Source: an uncultured Prevotellaceae bacterium
GTDB lineage: Bacteria > Bacteroidota > Bacteroidia > Bacteroidales > Bacteroidaceae
Length of the DNA: 64,000 nucleotides
Assembly: GCA_902792685.1 (NCBI GenBank)
Contig: CADBAP010000004.1
Coordinates: 1-64,000 of the forward strand
Reading direction: 5' to 3'
Below the pieces are notes generated by a model that had not been told where the DNA came from, searched no databases, and saw only the letters and a list, made by a program, of their open reading frames with translations. A program made the position numbers and the translations under genes. Each line of letters begins with the position of its first letter. The stretch's first letter is position 1. Positions 1 through 8,500 of this stretch are shown piece after piece.

Positions 1-102
1 GTGTACATCGTTGGTATTTTAGGTTTAATAATTCCGTATCTTATTGATATTCAGCTTTTTAGCAAGAAAATACAAGTGTCGTGCGTTCCAGTTCCAGTTT
101 GA
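1..102 (+). CDS. possible 3' end of an unidentified membrane protein gene (partial)
   Basis: Frame 1 is open from the first base for 33 codons and stops at TGA 100-102, two bases before the insertion sequence terminus. The peptide is hydrophobic (VYIVGILGLIIPYLIDIQLF...) and could be the last transmembrane helix of a protein that begins before the window. No family can be assigned from so short a piece. The stop lies almost at the insertion point, so the gene may have been truncated by the element. It could also be a chance open frame in AT-rich DNA. Confidence 0.25.
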   Translation: MYIVGILGLIIPYLIDIQLFSKKIQVSCVPVPV

Positions 103-104
103 GG

Positions 105-285
105 TGTACTGATTTAGGTTGACAGTTTATACTCTTAATATCAATATTGGTTTACAATCCAAATTGTTTACATTATTATTGTTGTGTTCTGCTTATTCCT
201 AAGACAGTTGACACATGAAACGCTTTGTTCCCGTTTCGGTTGACAGATTTTTCTGTTATTCCTAAATCAGGTTTACGGGGGCAAA
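105..285. repeat. subterminal GTTGACA repeats at the IS orfB end
   Basis: GTTGACA occurs near 118, 203 and 239, each preceded by a related sequence (GATTTAG, CTAAGACA, GTTTCG). The string ATTCCTAA also occurs twice (near 195 and 260), the second followed by ATCAGGTTTACGG. These look like degenerate copies of the terminal inverted repeat and could be extra transposase-binding sites or remains of a previous end. Confidence 0.45.
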
Positions 286-326
286 GATATGACAACAAAT
301 TGAGAATACGTCATAATCAACAGAAT

Positions 327-1304
327 TTAACCATGAAAAACACTCGGGGGGATGCTGTCGGCGGGGGGCAAAGACCCCCCAAGAGACATCTGCGTCAGGT
401 CTGCCTCCGTTGGTGAGAGCAGCGGATTGGTGCTGACGCCTGTGACTACCTGGAAGGGTGTTCTCATGTCCAAGGCACTGTGTGGACGGGCCGTGTTGTA
501 CATCATGATGGCATTGGCCACGGCCTTCTGTGCCTGCTCAAAGCCCATATTCTCATAGGCATATGGCCATGAGTTCTTCACCGTGTTGTTCATACGCTCA
601 GCCAATGCGTTGTGCAGCGGGTCGCCGCATTGTGTCATGCTGATGCGTATCTTGTTGGCTTTCAGCAGATCTGTGTACCTGAATGACGCATACTGGATAC
701 CCCTGTCGGAGTGATGGATGAGCGGCTTGATGCTGATGCGGTGGCTCCGATAGAAGGCCAGCCCCATCTGTAGAGCCTCCAGCGGCCCGTCCGTCTCAAG
801 TGTCAGACTCAAGCACCAGCCGATGATGTAGCGGCTGTAGCAGTCCGTCAGCAACGACAGGTAGAGGAATCCGTCCCGATAGCGGACATAGGTAATGTCT
901 GCAACCATCATCTCTCCGCAGGCTTTCGCCACGAATTTCGGTGTGGTGTTCAGCAGGTCTTCATAAATATGGAAGTGATGGCGCGAGTCTGTCGTACGGG
1001 GGCGGTAATGCCTCTGGCGGAGCATCAACCCATTGGCACGCAGCACATCATAAAAGCGGTCACGGCCAATCTTGAACTTGTTGCCGAAGTACTCACAGCA
1101 TAGGGTATGCAACTCGCGACAGCCACCCTTTGGCAAGCGGTCTTCCGCACGCAGCCAGCGACAGTACATCACGATGCTCGTCACTAGGATTCCAAACTCA
1201 GCCTCACTCTCCTCATGCTTGTAAAAGCCATTACGGCTGATGCCAAGCAGTTCACAGAGAGCCGTCTTGGTATAGTGGCCACCAGGACGGTCCTTCTGCG
1301 ACAA
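327..1304 (-). CDS. IS3-family transposase OrfB (DDE integrase domain)
   Basis: This is the catalytic half of an IS3 transposase. It has an HTH_21-like N-terminal segment (YTKTALCELLGISRNGFY) and then an rve/integrase core. The DDE residues are visible: D in VADITYVR, D in HHSDRGIQY, and E in NALAERMNNTVK with the usual spacing of about 35 residues. The 326-codon frame has no ATG at its beginning; the first usable start is TTG at 1304. The frame stays open upstream to base 1328, where it meets the A7 slippery run of orfA, so translation as an OrfAB fusion by -1 frameshifting is more likely than independent initiation. Both frames look intact, so the element may be active. Confidence 0.88.
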   Translation of the reverse strand: MSQKDRPGGHYTKTALCELLGISRNGFYKHEESEAEFGILVTSIVMYCRWLRAEDRLPKGGCRELHTLCCEYFGNKFKIGRDRFYDVLRANGLMLRQRHYRPRTTDSRHHFHIYEDLLNTTPKFVAKACGEMMVADITYVRYRDGFLYLSLLTDCYSRYIIGWCLSLTLETDGPLEALQMGLAFYRSHRISIKPLIHHSDRGIQYASFRYTDLLKANKIRISMTQCGDPLHNALAERMNNTVKNSWPYAYENMGFEQAQKAVANAIMMYNTARPHSALDMRTPFQVVTGVSTNPLLSPTEADLTQMSLGGSLPPADSIPPSVFHG

Positions 1305-1312
1305 GCTCTCAA

Positions 1313-1681
1313 CTACTTGGCACCGGATTTTTTTCTAATTGGGATGTTGTAGTACTGCTCGGCAAGGCGAATCATCTCATCATAGGCATCACGCGCCATT
1401 TCTGTCTTGCGAAGCTCTATTTCCAACTCACGGATGCGACGCAGAAGACCCTCGCGATCGGCCTCACGATAGTTCTTCTCAACGTCTGCATTACCTGGCA
1501 ATTTCTTCATCGGCGCTCCTCCTTTCTTGTCTCCGACTGCAAATTTAATCAGATTCCTCGAAACCCAGTTAGGATCTAATCCATATTTTCGGCATATGGA
1601 ACGTTTAGACTGATAGGTGGTCAGGTACTCACGAAGAATCTCCAAACTTTCTTCTTTCGATTTCTTTACATTTCTTCCCAT
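1313..1681 (-). CDS. IS3-family transposase OrfA (helix-turn-helix, leucine zipper)
   Basis: A 122-residue protein with an HTH_Tnp_1-type DNA-binding segment (SICRKYGLDPNWVSRNL) followed by a heptad-rich segment (LLRRIRELEIELRKTEMA) that matches the dimerising leucine zipper of IS3 OrfA proteins. It normally binds the terminal inverted repeats and forms the N-terminal part of the OrfAB transposase. Codons 116-118 read AGA AAA AAA, placing a heptamer A_AAA_AAA in the correct phase for -1 slippage 13 nt before the stop codon. The ATG at 1681 lies 36 bp inside the right inverted repeat. Confidence 0.85.
   Translation of the reverse strand: MGRNVKKSKEESLEILREYLTTYQSKRSICRKYGLDPNWVSRNLIKFAVGDKKGGAPMKKLPGNADVEKNYREADREGLLRRIRELEIELRKTEMARDAYDEMIRLAEQYYNIPIRKKSGAK
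1328..1334 (-). promoter_or_regulatory. A_AAA_AAA programmed -1 frameshift site
   Basis: On the minus strand orfA reads ATT AGA AAA AAA TCC GGT GCC AAG TAG. Slipping back one base after the second AAA gives ATC CGG TGC CAA GTA GTT GAG AGC TTG, which runs without a stop into orfB. Heptamer and phase match the classical IS3-family signal. I did not identify a clear downstream stimulatory pseudoknot. Confidence 0.75.
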
Positions 1682-1748
1682 AAGTTGAACTCAAATTTTG
1701 TCAACTTATTCAGTACACTACATAATCAATACAACCATATCTTAGCCG

Positions 1749-2274
1749 AAAATTATCTTACCATCCTGCACCTAAGCTGATTATCAGCAACTTAGATGCA
1801 GTTTTCCATGATTTATCCTTGCACCTAATCCTGCTTTTATCCTGCACCTAAGTCAACAATAACGTTAACCTTAACGATAATAGTAAAGATATTGCTACAT
1901 CCTTTTGGTCGCTTTTTTTGTAAAAGCGCATTGCAAAGAAAGAATTAATTCACATTCATTAACTAAATTACCAGAATTTGTCCAATAATCTGGTAACGTC
2001 ATTACCAAGCCCTGGTAATCATGTTACCAAGCCCTGGTAATCGTGTTACCAAGCCCTGGTAATCGTGTTACCAAATAATGGTAATGCTCCAATTGCTTTT
2101 CGTTCCAATATTCTTGCAAGATGAAATCTGTTGTTTTTGTTTTCTTCGTAGTCTAAGTGGTTTTTTAAAATTAGGTGCAGGATAAAAAGCAGGATTAGGT
2201 GCAGGATAAAGTGTTAAAAACCAGTTGTAACTATTTGATAATCAGTTTAGGTGCAGGATGGTAGGATAATTTTT
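1749..2274. repeat. nested inverted-repeat element (TTAGGTGCAGGAT motif)
   Basis: Two nested pairs of inverted repeats occupy this gene-free stretch. Outer arms 1749-1786 and 2236-2274 match over about 38 bp with two mismatches. Inner arms 1812-1851 and 2171-2210 match over about 40 bp with one substitution and one length difference. The core word CCTGCACCTAA or its complement occurs six times, three per arm. About 320 bp lie between the inner arms and contain a tandem palindrome array. There is no open frame of note. The rest of 1718-2531 (2275-2531) holds AT-rich leader sequence for the large gene downstream. Confidence 0.8.
1969..2089. repeat. 22-bp tandem palindromic repeat, four units
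   Basis: Units start at 2002, 2024, 2046 and 2068. The first three read TTACCAAGCCCTGGTAATCRTG; the fourth is degenerate (TTACCAAATAATGGTAATGC). Each unit holds the near-palindrome TTACCA-AGCCC-TGGTAA. A further inverted pair, TTACCAGA (1969) and TCTGGTAA, flanks the array on the left. The 22-bp period is about two helical turns, so the half-sites lie on one face of the DNA. This could be an operator array or a replication- or recombination-type iteron set; nothing decides between these. Confidence 0.8.
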
Positions 2275-2394
2275 TATTAGATAGTCATTGTTTGATTATT
2301 GTCAACAAAACACTTAAAGTCTTGCTATGCAAACCTTTACGTAAAAAATAAGTAAAATTTGCGAGAAAAGAAGCCGACAGTCAATAATATTTAA

Positions 2395-2402
2395 TAATTT
2401 TG
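2395..2402 (+). promoter_or_regulatory. putative -7 box for the large secreted protein gene
   Basis: TAATTTTG matches the Bacteroidota -7 consensus TAnnTTTG and would give a leader of about 120 nt before the ATG at 2532. No TTTG lies at the usual 19-21 bp spacing upstream, so this is a weak call. Confidence 0.35.
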
Positions 2403-2531
2403 CACCCAAATTCGCGTTTTGTTCGACAGAACCATCTGCCTTATATATAGGTATCTACTCCTGAAGACTCAAGATATAAAGGAATTCAAAATAATAAATT
2501 CAAAAAATATAACTATTAAACTCAAACAACG

Positions 2532-5500
2532 ATGATGAAAAAGCTAATCACTTTTCTCATGCTCCTATCCGTATTCGGTATAGGAAATGTGTGGGCGGAT
2601 AACGCTGACTTTAGCTTTGCCACGAAATGGAAAAGTAATAGTCAAATCGTAAATGACATTACTGTAACATTCAGTGGTACAACTAGTGACCAAACTGGCT
2701 ATCGCCGGATAAAAAAAGAGTCAACAACGTCGGTTTCCGCAGCAGAAGGTAAGTCTATTACAAGTATTGCCATCACTTTTACGGATCAAACGGCAGGAAC
2801 TCCCAAAACAATTCCAACAACCAGTGAAATCACTGTAAGCCCGAGCGGAGATAGCTATTCCGTAACAAACGAAGTGCTTACATGGACAGGAAACTCTTCC
2901 TCTGTAGTATTCACTGTTGGAAGTTCTGGTAATACTGAGTTTGATATTACCAACATCACTGTAACTTACAGCGATGCCACACCAACTGAATACGATTATG
3001 TAATCAATATAGCTGATTTGCGTTTTGAGCATCTGACTTATGGTCCTGGACGCACAGGCATTTATGGTTTTGACATAACCACTTCTGGATGGCAGTCACA
3101 AACTTCTGGTGACGACTTTTCACTTTTGTTGAGTCCCAATACTGCTCTATCTAACAACTCTTTCACTGTAGCGGTAAATAGTACAAATAGTTCCGCCAAA
3201 ATCACCCAACTGGTAATTGTTGGTGATGAAGGAACATTCTCAGATGTTACCAGTGTTGGTGCCAACACCTATACAACAACAAAACAGGATCAGTTGATTT
3301 GGCAGAACTCAGATGGAGCAGGAACTGCTACGATTTCGTTTATTACCTCTTCAAAACGTCCCGCCATCAGCCAAATTTACGTTAAGACTGACAAGGCAAT
3401 GAGCTACAGCAAGCAAACACCATCGCTGAGTTTTAGCCCCAACACTTCAGGTACTGCTGATCCTAATATCACCGACTACCAGATTGATAGTCGCTTGATG
3501 ATGGGTGATCAGTATTTCCGTGCTGATTCTTATACTGTAAGTAATGCAGAAGGAAGCAACGCCACCTTCAATCAGTACCACCTTTCTACTGGCAAAGCGG
3601 GTGTGAACACAGGTACTGCTGCTGGTACAGCTACAATTACAGCTAACTTTGATGGCACTAGCAATCCTTTCTATAATACAGCGAGTGCAAGTTACGGTCT
3701 GACTATCAACACACCGGTTGTAACTGCAAACAAGACCATTACCATTGACGACATGCGCTACTCAAAGGTGGCAAACAGCAACGGCCTGAATGCCGACGAT
3801 GGCCTTGATCGCACACTTGGCGGTTTTGCTTTCACATTCTCTGGGAAAGATGGTATCAAATTTAACAATGGTGATGGTATTACCATTCGCAAGAATAATG
3901 ACTCAAATATCGGTACATTTACCATTACACCACAAAAAAGTGGTACGGGTGATATCAAAATCACACGTGTTGACATTGTAACCTATCCAAGTAGCGATAA
4001 AACCAATGGTACCGTTACTGTTAGCGGCTTAGGTGCGAATCAGGAGATAAACAATGTATCATCATTCTCGTTCCCCAATCTGAATTCTGGAAATGGAGTT
4101 AATGCTTTCACGATGACAGCTGTCAGTGGAACCATATACATCAAGAGTTTCACCATTTACTATTCTCTTACTGGTAGTGCAGCACTTAATGACGCGAAAG
4201 TTACTCCTACGCTAACATGGGATAGGCCTTCAGACAGTGTTACATCTGGCAGTGAATATACCTCACCTGTATTGACTACGAATCCAAGTAATTATGATGT
4301 TACTATCACCAATAACAACACAGATGTTGCAACAGTTAAGTCAACTAACCGTAATACCCCTCCTCTCATTACGCTGAGTGGAGAAGATGGAACATCTACT
4401 ATTACAGCATCTGCTGCTGCAAGTGATTTCTTCAACGCTGCAGAAAATGCAGTATATACGGTTAACGTTACTCCGACAACTGTTTCTGAAAAATGGAACT
4501 TTACCACATTGAATGTCACCAACACCATCAATGATACGGAATGGGAAAAGAGCGGTGACTATTATAAGAATAAATTTACCGCAACACAGAACACGGCATA
4601 CAACACTGCCAACACAAACTCACAAATTTACGAATTAGGGTTATCAAGAAACAACAGCGGAGGTCTTGAGGCAGGACAGATTCGTCTGTTCAGCTCCTAT
4701 ATGACATTCACCAATTCGGCAATGCTTATCAAAGTTCCTGTAACAACAGGACAGAAAGTCCTTGTTACCTTTGATGGAGGTAACGGCGATACCGAAGCTG
4801 GATTCAAAATCACTGGCGCAACTGTTGATGGAGACGCTGGAGCAACAAAGATTCTTTCTGATGCAACACAGACAACTGCTACCTTGACCGCTTCTGCTAA
4901 TGGTTATGTTACCTTGGAAACTACAAAGAGTAAAGTTAAGCTTTATAGCATTCAGGTAAAGACCGAAACTCGTAAAACACTCGACCTGCGTGACTCTGGT
5001 AGCAATACGTACGAAAAGAATGTAGGTACTGGCAGTACCGCCTCTACCGACAACCACTTCAACCATCGCGTGACATTTACGCCTTCTGATGGTGCAGCAG
5101 AACCTATCACCTACACTGCAGATGCTTCAAACTTTACGATTACCTCATCCGATCCTTCAGTTCTTGATGTAAGTAATGTATATATCCCAGAAGGAAGCTT
5201 TGGCAATAGTAGCAGTTTCTACTTTAACAACATTATTCCAAAGGCTTCTGGAACTGCCACTCTGACCGTTACCTTTGCAGGTAATGAGAACTACCTGCCT
5301 TCATCCTATACCTCAACAGCGTATACGGTTTATGGTCCTACATCATCATACTTGGTTGCTGCAGAGAACCAAGAGATTCAGCAAGGTCAGTTCTCCAATA
5401 TTACTCCGAAAATAACGGATGAAAAAGGTAATCTTCTGGGTATTCGTCTGATGGATGACGGTTCTGGACGATACACCACCTACGTTCTTGGAGAGGAAGA

Positions 5501-8500
5501 GGATGAGCCAGACTATACAGACTTCTTTACTTTTGCCTATGCTACAGGCTCTGGCACTGGAACAAACTATACCAAGATCACTGTAAATTCAGAAACCGGT
5601 AGAATTAACACAGGAGACAATGATGGTGAAGCTGCCGTTGGTGCTACCAGAAAGATTACGGTTACTGCAACGCCAAAGGAGGCATATGCATCTGCCTTCT
5701 CTTCAACAACTGCCGTTACAACCGAACTGACAGTAACCATCATTGAGAAGACAGCCAACATCCAAGTTGACTTCTTCTGGGACGCCGATTGCACCACCCC
5801 GATAACACTTGCAACTTCTACTGTTAGTGGTACAGATAATACCTATGCAGACAAAGTAAATGTATTCGATTCGGGTATATTCAATAATGGATTCCCCAAT
5901 GGTCGTGTTATCTATGCGAAACCAAAGAACGAGGGCGATGCTATTTGGTTCAGCTACGCACAGAAGGGTGATGCTGCTGTAATTCCTGCAAATCCATCTA
6001 TTGATAAGAAAAAGCGTATATTCCAATACCGTCGTGGTATTCCTATCTATATTGATGACAATCTTGGCAGTGAAGACTATGTCACTGTAAACGTTGTAGC
6101 AACAACCTACGATGCAAACACAAAGAAGTATAACCTTCGTGGTACCGTTGCACGTCTGAAGTTCCCAAAGATTGTTTCACATGATCGTCCAGACCAGCCT
6201 ACTTATGACCCAGTATCACCTGATGCTAACGCGTCACTGAATAAAGATGGACGTAAGATTATGAACACAGCTGAGAACGTTGTTGCATACGGTGAAGGCG
6301 CTTCGAAGACAAAGCCAACTGGTAACGGAACTCTTGTATATGGCAAGTTCTCTACGGGTACCGTATATACTACAGAACAACTAATCAACGAGAAAGCAGT
6401 ACAGCAAGGAAAGGGTAGCGTTCCTGTCGTTTCTACTGAGGTAGCGAAACGTCGCTTTACTTCTGTACAGATTAAGCATTATACTTCAACAACCGAAGGA
6501 AATGTAGATTATAATGGAGCTGACTATATCAGTGAGCAGACTTATACCGAATATTGGTATCTCTATGATACTGATCTGCGTCTCTATCGCAATCCAGAGA
6601 AAACAACTGCATATCCTAACCAGAATATCAATGTGAAGACCAGCACTGCTCTGCCTTATTATAAAGTAATGTGGTACAACAAGAAGAACTATGATGATCC
6701 AACTAACTATGATCTTGGTGAGGCACAGGAAGTAAGCGACTACGCAGGAAAGATTAAATACGAAATCACGGACAATGGCGGTCTTACTGTTGGCGATGAA
6801 GGCGATGTTAAGATAGATGCTTCAACTGGTGTTGTAACTTCATTGACTAATAAAGAAGGCCGAATTAAAGTAACTGCAACATACCTCGGTGGTGAACAAC
6901 ACGGAGGAAAGTCTGGCGAACCACAGTACACTAGTACAACGGATGAATCAACAGCAGACTTCTATGTATATATTTACGATGCCGATAAAGAAGTTCCAAC
7001 CATTAATCCTCAAAGCCGTAACTTTACGGGTATGATGACATACACCATCACTGCTCCTGAAAACTGGGATGTTGTATATACGACAGACGGCAACGATCCT
7101 GTTGTTCCCGCTTCAAATGTAACACCGACAACTAACTACATTGCTCATACGGGTAGTGTAAGCAAAAAGATTGGCGAAAGCACAGCAACTATTACTGTTG
7201 ATTTTACTATGGCAGATGATGCCACACATACCGTAAAAGCTATTGCATATAATCCAAATAACAAAGAACAATATAGTGTAATTGTTTCTGAAAGCTACAC
7301 CAAAAAAGCACCTCTGCCTGCTCCTACATTCGACCCAAGTGGTGTTGCTGAACCATATAAGTATAACACCAATGAGTTGACTGTACAGATTGCCTGTGCT
7401 TATCCAAGTGCTGTGATTTATTACACAACAGACGGAAAAGATCCTGTCATTGGTGCTTCAAACACTTATAAGTACTCTGGTTTGAGCAAGGTTGTTATCT
7501 CCGGAAATGTGACAATTACAGCTGTTGCATACGACCCTGTAGCGCAAATATACAGTGCAATCATTCCATCTGTATATCAATACTCTTCTGAAATGAACAA
7601 GCCATTCTTCCAGATTTCAACGGATAATGGCGCAACTTGGTATGGTTATAGCACAGAAGATGCTTCTACTTTCGAACTTAATGGAAAGAAATGGTATAAC
7701 GGACAATCACGCGATATCACCCCATCTACTCAGATTCGTATCGTTGATCCGAACCCTGTAACAGGTACTATCTTCTACACCACCAATGGCGATGTTCCTG
7801 CTGACAACGCTACAACGTTAATATACTCAGAGGGTTATCCATTTACTGTAGGAAAGACCACAATTGGTCAGGCTATCACCATCTTGGAAGATGCACAAAG
7901 TCCTGTATCAACAGCCAACTTTACTATTAGCACCGCTACCTACGGAAATGTTTGGGAGGCTGTTACAGAGACCACAACAGCTGGCAAAACATGGAAGGAT
8001 GTTGATAAGCGTGGTATCTTTGCAGATGATGGATTCACGATTTCTACAAATGCAGGACTTGTCGTAAGTACAAAAGAGACAGGTACGGAGAATGCCAAGG
8101 GCTATAAAGTTAATAAGAATTCTATTCAAGGAGAAACCAACAGCAATGGCGGAACTACTAGCAAGATGTATGCTCAACCATATATTACTGCAACTCTTGG
8201 TGGAAAAATGCCATACGATGATCAGAAGAATGAACAGAAAGCTGGTAAGGAATGGATTGAAATGACCATCGCTGACGCAGCTATTGGTGCCCCAATCGAC
8301 GGCGTAGGTACATATAGTTTGAAGAACGATGACAACGTACGTGATGAGAATAGAAGAAACTTCAGACATGCATATCTCTATCGAACAGACGGACGTACTG
8401 CCGTTGATGCTGAGCACCCTGCTCCAACAGTTCATCAGAAGACCTTCAGCGTCCCTGCTTCAGGTTCTTATGTACGCTTCGAGCCAGAGCGTGATGGTGA

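Larger units (their letters stand above)
105..1717 (-). mobile_element. IS3-family insertion sequence, about 1.6 kb
   Basis: The ends are imperfect terminal inverted repeats. Plus strand 105-124 reads TGTACTGATTTAGGTTGACA; the minus strand from 1717 reads TGTACTGAATAAGTTGACA. They share TGTACTGA and GTTGACA with a one-base difference in spacing. Between them lie orfA and orfB of an IS3-type transposase, both on the minus strand. The TGTACTG terminus fits IS3/IS150-type ends. I see no target-site duplication in the flanks (gag/tac). The 220 bp between the orfB stop and the left end is long for IS3 and carries extra GTTGACA copies, so the left boundary is less sure than the right. Confidence 0.75.

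Noticed and set aside
2236..2274. CRISPR-like array in the repeats at 1.75-2.3 kb
   Set aside because: Repeats are in inverted pairs and the 22-bp units have no spacers between them; no cas genes are present.
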